DNA from: Candidatus Pelagibacterales bacterium
GTDB lineage: Bacteria; Pseudomonadota; Alphaproteobacteria; Pelagibacterales; AG-422-B15
Length of the DNA: 33,229 bases
Assembly: GCA_029242795.1 (NCBI GenBank)
Contig: JAQWTH010000044.1
Location: 1 to 33,229, forward strand
Direction of reading: 5' to 3'
Below the pieces are notes generated by a model. That model saw nothing but the letters and a program-made list of their open reading frames with translations, ran no database searches and was not told the DNA's origin. Positions 1-8,391 of this stretch are shown here, in pieces (the first letter of the stretch is position 1; each line of letters starts with the position of its first letter). Made by a program: the position numbers and the translations under genes.

Positions 1-384
1 TATAAAAAAAATTCATCAAGTTGGATTCTTAAAAATTGGAATGGCACAAAAGAGATTAGGCCATGGGGTTGGTATCGGGTCATTGATGACTCTGATGGCC
101 ACAAAGTGAAGGAAATACAGGTAAACCCAAAATCAAGATTAAGTCTACAATCACATAGCAAAAGATCTGAAGTCTGGACCGTTATTAAAGGTGAAGCGTC
201 TGTTACAATAAATGATAAATCATTCTTATTAAAATTGAATGATTCAATATTCATACCTGTTGAGTCTCAGCATCGACTTGAAAATAAAACTGATAATCAT
301 CTTAATATAATTGAAATACAAACAGGAACTTATTTTGGAGAAGATGATATTAGAAGGTATGATGATGATTATAATAGATCATAA
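1..384 (+). CDS. Mannose-6-phosphate isomerase type II cupin domain, 5'-truncated by the window edge
   Basis: The frame is open from base 1, with no stop before TAA at 382-384, so the gene begins outside the window. The visible part is about 127 codons. It has the signature start of the type II mannose-6-phosphate isomerase cupin (RPWGWYRVIDD, encoded at 58-90), then the beta-barrel core with LSLQSHSKRSEVW and a late SIFIPVESQHRLEN stretch. A GTG at 106 could be misread as a start, but the conserved RPWGWY segment lies upstream in frame. Such domains interconvert mannose-6-P and fructose-6-P, either as the C-terminus of ManC (mannose-1-phosphate guanylyltransferase/isomerase) or as stand-alone proteins. 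Which applies here cannot be seen. The MFS gene starts 3 bases after the stop, so the two are probably cotranscribed. Confidence 0.8.
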   Translation, partial: YKKNSSSWILKNWNGTKEIRPWGWYRVIDDSDGHKVKEIQVNPKSRLSLQSHSKRSEVWTVIKGEASVTINDKSFLLKLNDSIFIPVESQHRLENKTDNHLNIIEIQTGTYFGEDDIRRYDDDYNRS

Positions 385-387
385 TTT

Positions 388-1656
388 ATGAAAGTATTTT
401 CTTCAAAATTTTATCTCTCCGTATTTCTATTTTTAAATATTATTAATTTTGTAGATAGGAATATACTTTTTGCCTTTGGGGATACGATTAAAACTGAATT
501 CAGTCTATCAAATACACAGTGGGGATTACTCACTGGATTAGTTTTTTTGTTTTCTTATTCGGTTGCTTCAGTTTTTATAGGCGTATTAGGAGATCGATTT
601 AGCCGTACTAAGATAATTGGCATAGGGATCATTTTTTGGAGTGCTATGACTTCATTGACTGGTCTCGCAAAGAACATATCTACATTATTTATATCAAGAG
701 CATTAATAGGAGTTGGCGAGTCATCATTATCTCCTAATGCAATGTCTATGCTTAGTGACGTTTTTCCTCAAGAAAAAAGAGGTTTAGCAACAGCTATATA
801 TTATTTAGGTATACCTCTGGGAGTTGGTTTCGGTTTTCTTATTGCTAGCGTACTTGGCCCTATTCTGGGTTGGAGAACTATTTTTATTTCACTTGGATTT
901 ATTGGTATCGTAATAGGAGTATTGATTTATTTTATGACAGAGCCAGTAAGAGGCTCATTTGATAAAAAGAATAGTCAGAGTTTAGAACAGCAAAAAATTA
1001 GCGAAATAGTAAAGCTTGCTTTTAAATCGATAACCAATTCTAGATCGCTTTGGCTTATTATGTTAGGAGGTGTAATAGGTCATATACCTCTTGGCGTTGG
1101 GGGCTTTGACACGGTTTGGGCAGTTCAAGAAAGAGGATTTAAAGAGGAAGAATATACTGCAATATTTGGGCTCTTTTTTGTTGTTGGGGGTTCAATGGGA
1201 GCAATTTTTGGAGGCTTTGTTGGAGACTACTTTGCAAAGCGATATAAGGCTGGTGCAATGTTAGCGTTAGTTATTATTTATTCATTTTTAATACCTGCAA
1301 GTATTTATTATAGATTTGCTTCTCCTGATGGAATTTATTTCTACATCGCACTTTTCCTAATTACATTTCAAGTAACAGTATTTTATGGTCCAACTTTTGC
1401 AGCAGTTCAATCTTTGTCTCCATATAAAGTTAGAACTTCAATACTTGCAATTTGGATACTAGGTGTAAATATTGTAGGTATGGGAATTGGAAGTTTTTTT
1501 ACAGGATATCTTTCAGACACACTCTTTTCAAATTTTGAATACCCTTTATCTTGGTCTACTTCTTTGATGGCGGCATTTACCTTTCTTTCATTGATTTGTT
1601 ATCATCTCTCTAGAAAAACCTATGATGAAGATATAAAAAAAGCTCAATTAATTTAG
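388..1656 (+). CDS. MFS transporter, spinster-like
   Basis: This is a 422-residue membrane protein with about 12 hydrophobic segments, typical of the major facilitator superfamily. TM1 carries a DR pair (D23, R24) as in spinster/SPNS-like and hexuronate-type members. The loop after TM2 has the MFS motif A, GVLGDRFSRTK (65-75). A second signature, RALIGVGES (104-112), lies in TM4, followed by the loop PQEKRG (127-132). The substrate cannot be read from sequence; organic anions, sugars or sphingolipid-like compounds are all handled by relatives. The start is the ATG 3 bases after the upstream cupin stop. The stop TAG overlaps the convergent pckA stop by 4 bases, so there is no room for a dedicated terminator. 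Confidence 0.85.
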   Translation: MKVFSSKFYLSVFLFLNIINFVDRNILFAFGDTIKTEFSLSNTQWGLLTGLVFLFSYSVASVFIGVLGDRFSRTKIIGIGIIFWSAMTSLTGLAKNISTLFISRALIGVGESSLSPNAMSMLSDVFPQEKRGLATAIYYLGIPLGVGFGFLIASVLGPILGWRTIFISLGFIGIVIGVLIYFMTEPVRGSFDKKNSQSLEQQKISEIVKLAFKSITNSRSLWLIMLGGVIGHIPLGVGGFDTVWAVQERGFKEEEYTAIFGLFFVVGGSMGAIFGGFVGDYFAKRYKAGAMLALVIIYSFLIPASIYYRFASPDGIYFYIALFLITFQVTVFYGPTFAAVQSLSPYKVRTSILAIWILGVNIVGMGIGSFFTGYLSDTLFSNFEYPLSWSTSLMAAFTFLSLICYHLSRKTYDEDIKKAQLI

Positions 1657-3233
1657 ATGCTAACAGGGCCCGAAGATTTAACGTTTTCATCAACATCATT
1701 TTCAAATTGGGTGAAGTTATCAATAAACATTGAGACTAACTTTTTTGCTTGCGTATCATAAGCGCTTGGATCTTCCCAAGAATTTTTTGGATCAAGAATT
1801 TTAGTATCTACATTATTTACATTAAGAGGGACTAAAAAACCAAAATTTTCATCTTTTCTCATTTCAGTATCCGCTAACTCACCTGATAATGCTGCATTCA
1901 AGAGAGTTCTTGTATCTTTAATGCTAATTCTTTTTCCAACACCATAAACTCCACCGATCCAACCTGTATTAACCAGCCAACAGTTTACATTGTGCTCCGA
2001 GATTTTGTTTTTTAGAAGGTCCCCATATTCAATTGGATTTCTAGGCATGAATGGACTTCCAAAACAAGTCGAGAAGGTTGCCTGAGGTTCTTTGCCTAAG
2101 CCCATCTCAGTTCCAGCAACTTTAGCCGTATATCCTGATAAAAAGTGATACATAGCTTGAGAAGGTGAGAGTTTTGAGATAGGAGGCAAAACTCCAAATG
2201 CATCAGCGGTTAACATAATTATGTTTGTTGGATGATTTGTTTTACCACTTAGAGTTACATTTGGAATAAATTCTAATGGGTACGCTCCGCGAGTATTTTC
2301 TGTTATAGAATTATCATCCAAATCTAGAGTACCATCTGATTTGAGAATTACATTTTCGATTACAGTTTGTTTCATTTGTGTTGTAGCATATATTTCTGGC
2401 TCAGCTTCTTTCGAAAGCCTTATCAGTTTGGCATAGCATCCACCTTCAAAATTAAAAAGACCGTCGTCTGACCAGCCATGTTCGTCATCGCCCAAAAGTG
2501 ATCTATTTGGATCAGCGCTTAATGTAGTTTTTCCAGTTCCTGAAAGACCAAAAAAAATAGATGAGTCTCCATCTGGGCCAGTATTTACTGAGCAGTGCAT
2601 TGGCATAATATTTTTTTCAGGTAGAAAAAAATTTAAAAGAGTGAAAACAGATTTCTTTGTTTCACCTGCATATTCAGTGCCACAGATTAAAATTAATTTT
2701 TTATCTAAATTAACTACAATTGCGGTCTCACTGTTTGTCCCATGAATTTTTGGGTCCATCTTGAGATGAGGGAAATTAATAATTGAAAATTCACTCTCAT
2801 AATTTTGTAGTTCAGCTTCTGTTGGCCTTATCAATAAATGTCTTGCAAATAATCCATGCCATGCAAACTCTGTTATTATAGTGACTGGTAGTGAATTTTT
2901 TCTATCGGCACCTCCAAATAGATCATGAATATAAATTTTTTTATTTTTTGAATATTCTATAAAACTATCTAAAATTTTATCAAAGTTTTCACTTGATATT
3001 TCAACATTAGTTTTTCCAAAGTGTATATTTGCTCCATGCACTTTATCTCGAACAAAAAATTTATCGTTTGCTGATCGACCAGTTTTTTTACCAGTCTTAA
3101 CTACCAGAGCTCCATGTTTTGATAGTTTGCCCTCACTATTTTCTATAGCTAAATCATAGAGCTTTTCAGATGTAAGATTCCTATGGATCTCTGATGCATT
3201 ATTAATAAATGCCGAATTTAAGCTATTTTCCAT
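1653..3233 (-). CDS. pckA: Phosphoenolpyruvate carboxykinase (ATP)
   Basis: This cytosolic gluconeogenic enzyme converts oxaloacetate plus ATP to PEP, CO2 and ADP. It is 526 residues from the chosen ATG, normal for the family. Visible motifs are the P-loop GLSGTGKTT (229-237), the kinase-2 metal site LLGDDEHGW (246-254; D249, D250), YAGETKK with the metal-binding lysine near 194, the MHCS histidine (H213), and ENTRGAYPLEF. The frame extends upstream to a TTG at 3257, but ATG at 3233 is preferred because AGGA lies immediately upstream and homology begins near there. The gene is divergent from a ChvI-type regulator, the classical alphaproteobacterial arrangement. The leader carries a perfect 9-bp inverted repeat. 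Confidence 0.96.
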   Translation of the reverse strand: MENSLNSAFINNASEIHRNLTSEKLYDLAIENSEGKLSKHGALVVKTGKKTGRSANDKFFVRDKVHGANIHFGKTNVEISSENFDKILDSFIEYSKNKKIYIHDLFGGADRKNSLPVTIITEFAWHGLFARHLLIRPTEAELQNYESEFSIINFPHLKMDPKIHGTNSETAIVVNLDKKLILICGTEYAGETKKSVFTLLNFFLPEKNIMPMHCSVNTGPDGDSSIFFGLSGTGKTTLSADPNRSLLGDDEHGWSDDGLFNFEGGCYAKLIRLSKEAEPEIYATTQMKQTVIENVILKSDGTLDLDDNSITENTRGAYPLEFIPNVTLSGKTNHPTNIIMLTADAFGVLPPISKLSPSQAMYHFLSGYTAKVAGTEMGLGKEPQATFSTCFGSPFMPRNPIEYGDLLKNKISEHNVNCWLVNTGWIGGVYGVGKRISIKDTRTLLNAALSGELADTEMRKDENFGFLVPLNVNNVDTKILDPKNSWEDPSAYDTQAKKLVSMFIDNFTQFENDVDENVKSSGPVSI

Positions 3234-3241
3234 AATCCTAA

Positions 3242-3277
3242 AAATTGTGATTGCCAATTAAACATATTTCACAATTT
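3242..3277. repeat. 9-bp perfect inverted repeat in the pckA leader
   Basis: AAATTGTGA (3242-3250) and TCACAATTT (3269-3277) are perfect inverted complements separated by 18 bases. On the pckA transcript they would flank a loop and end a few bases before the AGGA ribosome-binding site. They could form a hairpin near the start codon or be two half-sites for a dimeric regulator. The half-sites resemble CRP/FNR-type TGTGA/TCACA, but the usual spacer is 6, not 18. Confidence 0.4.
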
Positions 3278-3296
3278 ATGTTAAGTTTAAAATTTA

Positions 3297-3317
3297 ATAC
3301 TTAGTGGGGATAAGTAT
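3297..3317. promoter_or_regulatory. Candidate palindromic operator upstream of chvI
   Basis: ATACTTA (3297-3303) and TAAGTAT (3311-3317) form a perfect 7-bp inverted repeat around the GC-richer spacer GTGGGGA. It ends 50 bases before the regulator start in the shared pckA/chvI intergenic region. The 21-bp dyad has the size of a dimer-binding operator. No known site was matched; assignment to ChvI or another regulator is inference. Confidence 0.35.
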
Positions 3318-3367
3318 CCATAATAGTTAGCCATGATAATGACACAAATAATATTTAAATTTAATAA

Positions 3368-4066
3368 ATGAAGCCTACCATAGCATTAGTTGATGATGAT
3401 CGAAATATTCTCATTTCTCTAGAAGAAATTCTTAAAAAAGAAGATTTTTCAATTCAGAGCTATTCAGATGGCATTTCTGCTTTAAGAGGAATGTACAGGA
3501 TGCCGCCAGATATTGCTGTGATAGATATTAAGATGCCAAAAATGGACGGCTATGAACTTTTTCGTAAGATAAGAGAAAAATTGAAAATTCCAGTAATTTT
3601 TTTAACTTCTAAAGATAAAGAAGTAGATCGCTTGAAAGGCTTAATGCAAGGTGCAGATAATTATGTCACCAAAGGAGGAAATTTTTCAAAACAAATATTG
3701 GTTGAAACGATTAAAAATACTTTAAATCGTATCAAGCTTGAAACTGATAAACAGAATAGCAATGATATAATTGTTTATAAGGATTTAAGAATGGACTGTT
3801 CAAAACAAGAATGTGAATGGAAAAATAAACCTTTACTTGATCCATTAACAACAACCGAATTTAAAATAATAAAAGAATTAGTTATTAAACCAGGAATTGT
3901 TAAAACTAGAGATCGACTAATGGATATTGCTTATAAAGATGATTTATATGTTGATGATCGCACTATAGATAGTCATGTGAAGAGAATTAGGAAAAAATTT
4001 AAGAAAATAGATCCAGAATTTCAATCTATAAACACTTTATATGGATCAGGATATCAATGGAAATAA
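3368..4066 (+). CDS. chvI: ChvI-like OmpR-family response regulator
   Basis: The protein is 232 residues: an N-terminal receiver domain (about 1-120) and a C-terminal winged-helix DNA-binding domain (about 130-232). The acidic pocket is D9/D10/D11, the phosphoacceptor is D53 in IDIKMPKMDG, the switch threonine is T80 in FLTSKD, and the conserved lysine is K102. The start IALVDDDRNIL is typical of alphaproteobacterial ChvI. The usual TKPFS after the lysine is replaced by TKGGNFS: the cis-proline is lost and two residues are added. The DNA-binding end keeps DDRTIDSHVKRIRKKF. In rhizobia ChvI controls envelope and acid responses. The partner kinase follows after 27 bases. Confidence 0.9.
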   Translation: MKPTIALVDDDRNILISLEEILKKEDFSIQSYSDGISALRGMYRMPPDIAVIDIKMPKMDGYELFRKIREKLKIPVIFLTSKDKEVDRLKGLMQGADNYVTKGGNFSKQILVETIKNTLNRIKLETDKQNSNDIIVYKDLRMDCSKQECEWKNKPLLDPLTTTEFKIIKELVIKPGIVKTRDRLMDIAYKDDLYVDDRTIDSHVKRIRKKFKKIDPEFQSINTLYGSGYQWK

Positions 4067-4093
4067 ATATAATTTTCATTAATATTATTTATC

Positions 4094-5614
4094 TTGAACA
4101 GCTTATTTAGAAAATTTTTATTTTATAATGTATTAGGATTTATAATCCTAGGAATCATTTCAATAGTTGTAATAATCTTATCTAATAATTACCAACTTAA
4201 TAAACGTCTTTCTCTTATTCAAACTCAAACACTTATTTCTTATAATTATCTTAATTCAACTAATTTTTCAAAAAACAATATAACCGACTTATCTCTATCT
4301 GAACTTTATGCAAGTCTCGAATTAAAAAACTTATCAATTTTAATAATAGATAAAGATAAAAATATATTATTTGATACTAAAGGGTATGACATAGAAACGG
4401 AGTCCTTTCTATCTGAAGAATTAATTTCAGTTGAGACTATAGAGGGCAATCTCCAAAAAAGTGTAGAAAATGACAACTCAAATATTAAAAGAAACTTTTT
4501 TAGTAATCCAAAGTTTAATAACTCTTTTAAAAAATCGTTAGATGGTGACAGTCAGAAATTTTTTATTAATTATGTAAATGATCAATTACTACTATTTTCC
4601 ATATTTCCTTTTATGTCTTTAGATGAGAGTTTATTTATTGTCGCATATGAAGATAATTCTCAAATTAATGAAATTAATAAACAAATAAGACTTAATATTT
4701 TTCTAAGTTTTTTAGCAATTATTTTATCTTTGATGATTTTCTCTTTTTTCCTGAATTTTGTTATTTTAAGACCCATAAAAATACTTGCTCTGTCTGCGGC
4801 AAATATTGAGAAGAATTTAAAATCAAAACCAAAAATTGATGAATTAGGAAAAAGAGGTGATGAAATAGGAGACTTGTCAAAAACTCTGAACGAAATGTTA
4901 GAAAATTTATATGAGAAAATAAACGATGCTGAAAAGTATTCTGCAGATCTAATGCATGAAATAAGAAATCCATTAGCATCAATTAAAATGGCTAGTGAAG
5001 TTATTTTCGATAAAACTCCTAAAGATTACCAAAAGTTTATCGAAATGATTGAGGCAGATATATTGAGAATAGAAAATATTATTACTGACTATTCTGCTAT
5101 GATAAAGGATGAAGCAAGATTATCTACAACTGAAGCCAAAGTATTCAATATTGAAGATTTAATTATTGAAATAGTTCGTGAGTATGAAAAGCTTAATAAG
5201 ACTAATATAGAATTCATATTTATTAACGACAATAGTACAAAAGATAAGTTTAATATCAGGGGTCAAGTATCTTTTTTACGACAAGCTGTTCAAAATATTA
5301 TTGATAATGCAGTCTCATTCTCAAAATATGGAGATAAAATTACAATAAATTTATCTTCAACAAGTAATTATACCAGTTTATCAATTTCAGATAATGGACC
5401 TGGAATAAAAGAGCCAATTTTTGAGAAAATTTTTGAACGTTTTTATTCCTTAAGAGATGAATTAGATGCTACTAAAACTCATTCAGGCTTGGGTTTAAAT
5501 ATAGCGAAACAGATTATCGATTCTCATCAAGGTTATATTTCCGCCAATAATATTGAAGATAATAATGAAATAATAGGTGCAAGATTTATCATTAATTTAC
5601 CTATTGCCAAATGA
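4094..5614 (+). CDS. chvG: ChvG-like membrane sensor histidine kinase
   Basis: The protein has 506 residues. TM1 is about 12-30, a periplasmic sensor region about 31-199, TM2 about 200-225 and HAMP about 226-275. The dimerisation/phosphoacceptor helix has H288 in SADLMHEIRNPLAS. The ATP-binding domain has an N-box NIIDN (401-405), G1 DNGPGI (433-438), FERFYS (448-452 region) and G2 SGLGL (464-468). The only suitable start is TTG at 4094; the next in-frame methionine would remove TM1 and the sensor domain. It pairs with the upstream ChvI-like regulator. In many alphaproteobacteria hprK and PTS genes follow chvG; here ahcY follows after 46 bases. Confidence 0.9.
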   Translation: MNSLFRKFLFYNVLGFIILGIISIVVIILSNNYQLNKRLSLIQTQTLISYNYLNSTNFSKNNITDLSLSELYASLELKNLSILIIDKDKNILFDTKGYDIETESFLSEELISVETIEGNLQKSVENDNSNIKRNFFSNPKFNNSFKKSLDGDSQKFFINYVNDQLLLFSIFPFMSLDESLFIVAYEDNSQINEINKQIRLNIFLSFLAIILSLMIFSFFLNFVILRPIKILALSAANIEKNLKSKPKIDELGKRGDEIGDLSKTLNEMLENLYEKINDAEKYSADLMHEIRNPLASIKMASEVIFDKTPKDYQKFIEMIEADILRIENIITDYSAMIKDEARLSTTEAKVFNIEDLIIEIVREYEKLNKTNIEFIFINDNSTKDKFNIRGQVSFLRQAVQNIIDNAVSFSKYGDKITINLSSTSNYTSLSISDNGPGIKEPIFEKIFERFYSLRDELDATKTHSGLGLNIAKQIIDSHQGYISANNIEDNNEIIGARFIINLPIAK

Positions 5615-5660
5615 ACTATAACTGCTAAATGTTTTATACAATTTAAATTAAGAGATACAT

Positions 5661-6956
5661 ATGACTGATACCTATGATTATAAAGTTGCTGATATAGCAC
5701 TTGCTGAGTTTGGCAGAAAAGAAATTTCATTAGCTGAAACAGAAATGCCTGGTCTAATGGCCCTAAGAAGTGAGTATGGAAATGAAAAACCTCTAAAAGG
5801 AGCTAGAATTGTTGGTTGTCTTCATATGACAATACAAACAGCTGTCCTTATTGAGACATTGGTTGAATTAGGTGCAGACGTAAGATGGTCATCATGTAAC
5901 ATTTTCTCTACACAAGATCATGCAGCCGCTGCAATAGCCAAAGCGGGTGTTCCAGTTTTTGCCTGGAAAGGTGAAACAGAAGAGGAGTATTGGTGGTGTG
6001 TGAGACAGACCATTGAAGGAAAAGATGGGTGGACACCAAATATGATTCTTGATGATGGAGGAGATTTAACTGCTCTAATGCACAAGGAATATAAAGAATT
6101 ACTTAAGGATGTAAGAGGTCTTTCGGAAGAAACGACAACTGGTGTTCTTGCACTTAAAAAGATGGAAACAGATGGAACTCTTATGGTGCCAGCAATTAAT
6201 GTTAATGACTCTGTTACTAAATCTAAATTTGATAACCTTTATGGGTGCAGAGAAAGTCTAGTAGATAGTATTAGAAGAGCAACTGATGTGATGATGTCAG
6301 GTAAGGTTGCGATTGTTGCTGGTTTTGGTGATGTTGGTAAAGGGAGTGCTGCTTCATTACGTCAAAGTGGTGCTAGAGTTCTAGTAACCGAAACTGATCC
6401 TATTTGCGCTTTGCAAGCAGCAATGGAAGGCTACGAAGTTGTTCTTATGGATGAAATGATTAAAGAGGCTGATATCGTAGTAACTGCAACAGGAAATAAA
6501 GATATAGTTACAGCTGATCATGTAAGAGATATGAAAGATAGAGCGATACTTTGTAATATTGGTCATTTTGATAATGAGATCCAAGTTGATGCTCTCAAAA
6601 ACTATAAATGGGACGAAATTAAACCTCAAGTTCATGAAATTACTCTTCCTGACGGAAAGAGAATTATTTTATTGGCTGAGGGGCGTCTCGTTAATTTGGG
6701 TTGTGCTACAGGACATCCAAGTTTTGTGATGAGTGCTTCGTTTACAAATCAGGTAACAGCTCAAATGGAGTTATGGAATCATTCAGATAAATATGAGACA
6801 AAACTGTATGTTCTTCCAAAGCATCTTGATGAGAAAGTTGCTAGGCTACATTTAGAAAAAGTTGGTGCTAAGTTGACCAAGCTTTCTAAAGATCAGGCCG
6901 ATTATATTAGTGTAACACCAGAGGGTCCGTACAAGCCTGAAGCTTATAGATACTAA
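5661..6956 (+). CDS. ahcY: S-adenosylhomocysteine hydrolase
   Basis: This NAD-dependent cytosolic enzyme splits S-adenosylhomocysteine into adenosine and homocysteine, clearing the product of SAM-dependent methylation. It is 431 residues. Visible motifs are LDDGGDLT (130-137), the substrate-site VTKSKFDN with K187 and D191, the NAD-binding glycine-rich [10 protein letters not shown] (221-230), and the conserved C-terminus [10 protein letters not shown]. The start ATG is preceded by AAGAG. The 46-base upstream spacer is too short for a known SAH or SAM riboswitch, and none is visible. Position downstream of chvG is typical of alphaproteobacteria, although the intervening PTS genes are absent. 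Confidence 0.97.
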   Translation: MTDTYDYKVADIALAEFGRKEISLAETEMPGLMALRSEYGNEKPLKGARIVGCLHMTIQTAVLIETLVELGADVRWSSCNIFSTQDHAAAAIAKAGVPVFAWKGETEEEYWWCVRQTIEGKDGWTPNMILDDGGDLTALMHKEYKELLKDVRGLSEETTTGVLALKKMETDGTLMVPAINVNDSVTKSKFDNLYGCRESLVDSIRRATDVMMSGKVAIVAGFGDVGKGSAASLRQSGARVLVTETDPICALQAAMEGYEVVLMDEMIKEADIVVTATGNKDIVTADHVRDMKDRAILCNIGHFDNEIQVDALKNYKWDEIKPQVHEITLPDGKRIILLAEGRLVNLGCATGHPSFVMSASFTNQVTAQMELWNHSDKYETKLYVLPKHLDEKVARLHLEKVGAKLTKLSKDQADYISVTPEGPYKPEAYRY

Positions 6957-6980
6957 TCTAGAAATAGGTGTTATCATTTA

Positions 6981-7436
6981 ATGATGATCGTCTCTAACGA
7001 GAAAGAAACACAAAATATTGCAAAAAAAATTTCTAGGAGCATCGAAGGAAGTAATCTAGTTCTATGTCTTAATGGTGATTTAGGATCAGGTAAAACAACC
7101 TTTACAAGATATTTAATTCGATCTCTTCAAAGTAATAAATTAACCAATGAAATTCCTAGTCCAACATTTACCCTTCTTCAGATTTATGATTATAAGTCAG
7201 GTCAGATTTATCATTATGATTTTTATCGTCTAGATAAAATAGAAGAACTTTTTGAATTAAATTTTTCAGAGTCATTAAGAAATAATATTTGTATAATTGA
7301 GTGGTCAAATAAATTCAAGAAAGCTCTTCCAGAAAATAGAGTAGAAATAGATTTTGAAATAATTTCAAATAATTCTCGTAAACTTAAATTTAATTTTTTA
7401 GGAAAATTTAAAAAAGATATCTTTAAATGGCTATAG
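6981..7436 (+). CDS. tsaE: tRNA threonylcarbamoyladenosine biosynthesis ATPase TsaE
   Basis: This is a 151-residue P-loop ATPase of the TsaE/YjeE family, which works with TsaB and TsaD in forming t6A37 on ANN-decoding tRNAs. It has Walker A GDLGSGKTT (32-40), the family motif SPTFTL (60-65), HYDFYRL (78-84) and IIEWSNK (105-111). Length matches the family. Two adjacent ATG codons (6981, 6984) are possible starts. It overlaps the next gene by 10 bases, implying cotranscription. The tsaE-amgK-murU order is common in alphaproteobacteria. Confidence 0.93.
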   Translation: MMIVSNEKETQNIAKKISRSIEGSNLVLCLNGDLGSGKTTFTRYLIRSLQSNKLTNEIPSPTFTLLQIYDYKSGQIYHYDFYRLDKIEELFELNFSESLRNNICIIEWSNKFKKALPENRVEIDFEIISNNSRKLKFNFLGKFKKDIFKWL

Positions 7437-8389
7437 ACGAAAATATCATAAGATCTTTATTAATTAGAAATAAAATTTCTAAGTATAAATTAGAACAAAT
7501 CAAATCAGACGCATCTTATAGAGAATATTACAGAGTTTTAGATAAAAATTTTTTAATTATGTATGCGCCAAAAGATAAAGGTGAGTCTCTGGTTAATTTT
7601 GAAAGGATCAATAAAATTCTATCTTCAATTAATCTTAGTGTGTCAAAAATCTACGATGCCGATTATCAAAATGACTTATTACTCATAGAAGATTTTGGAA
7701 ATGATATTTTTTCAAAAAAATTAAATCCTAGTAATGAAAAAAATCTTTATGAAAAGGCTATTCATTTACTATCGACTATTCACAATCACTCAGATTTAAA
7801 GGTTCAAAATTTAAAAAAATATAATTTTGAAATTTTATTGCATGAATCTGAATTATTTATTGAATGGTACTTGGAAAAGCATCTTAAATTAAATTTAAAT
7901 AATTCTGAAAAAAATGAATTTCATAACATCCTTGAAAAACACTTTAACTCTCTAACATTAAAACAGAACAACCTTGTACTAAGAGATTTTCATGTTGATA
8001 ATTTAATATATTTAAATGATAGAGATGGAATCCATCAACTTGGTTTGATTGACTATCAAGATGCTCTAATTGGTTCAAGTGTATATGATTTTGTCTCTTT
8101 AATTGAGGATGTAAGACATCCAATTAAGAATGATCTAAAAAATTCATTGGTAGAAATGTATAGTAAATTGATATCTGTAGATCAAAATGAGTTAAAAAAA
8201 GAAATCAGTTTTTATTCAATACAGAGGAATTTAAAAATTATTGGTATATTCTCACGGTTAAAATATAGAGATGATAAAAATAATTATTTCCCAATGATTG
8301 AAGTGGCATGGGGTTTTATTACAATTCACCTTAAAAATAATGAATATAAAGATCTAAGTAATTGGATGAATAATATTATGAACAACTGA
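7427..8389 (+). CDS. amgK: AmgK-like sugar kinase (N-acetylmuramate/N-acetylglucosamine anomeric kinase)
   Basis: This 320-residue protein has the aminoglycoside phosphotransferase/choline kinase fold. The N-lobe has DASYREYYRV (28-37). The catalytic loop is RDFHVDN (186-192) and the metal-binding segment IDYQDA (208-213), followed by GSSVYDFVSL. AmgK phosphorylates the C1 hydroxyl of MurNAc or GlcNAc. The product is used by MurU to make UDP-MurNAc, recycling peptidoglycan around de novo synthesis. The gene lies directly upstream of a MurU-like nucleotidyltransferase (2-base gap), which strongly supports the role. Substrate is inferred from family and context. Confidence 0.85.
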   Translation: MAIDENIIRSLLIRNKISKYKLEQIKSDASYREYYRVLDKNFLIMYAPKDKGESLVNFERINKILSSINLSVSKIYDADYQNDLLLIEDFGNDIFSKKLNPSNEKNLYEKAIHLLSTIHNHSDLKVQNLKKYNFEILLHESELFIEWYLEKHLKLNLNNSEKNEFHNILEKHFNSLTLKQNNLVLRDFHVDNLIYLNDRDGIHQLGLIDYQDALIGSSVYDFVSLIEDVRHPIKNDLKNSLVEMYSKLISVDQNELKKEISFYSIQRNLKIIGIFSRLKYRDDKNNYFPMIEVAWGFITIHLKNNEYKDLSNWMNNIMNN

Positions 8390-8391
8390 TT

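Noticed and set aside
3234-3257. Extended pckA start at TTG 3257
   Set aside because: The ATG at 3233 has AGGA just upstream and gives the expected N-terminus; the extra eight residues lie in the inverted-repeat leader.
5615-5660. SAH or SAM riboswitch before ahcY
   Set aside because: Only 46 bases separate chvG from ahcY and no conserved riboswitch core or pairing pattern is visible.
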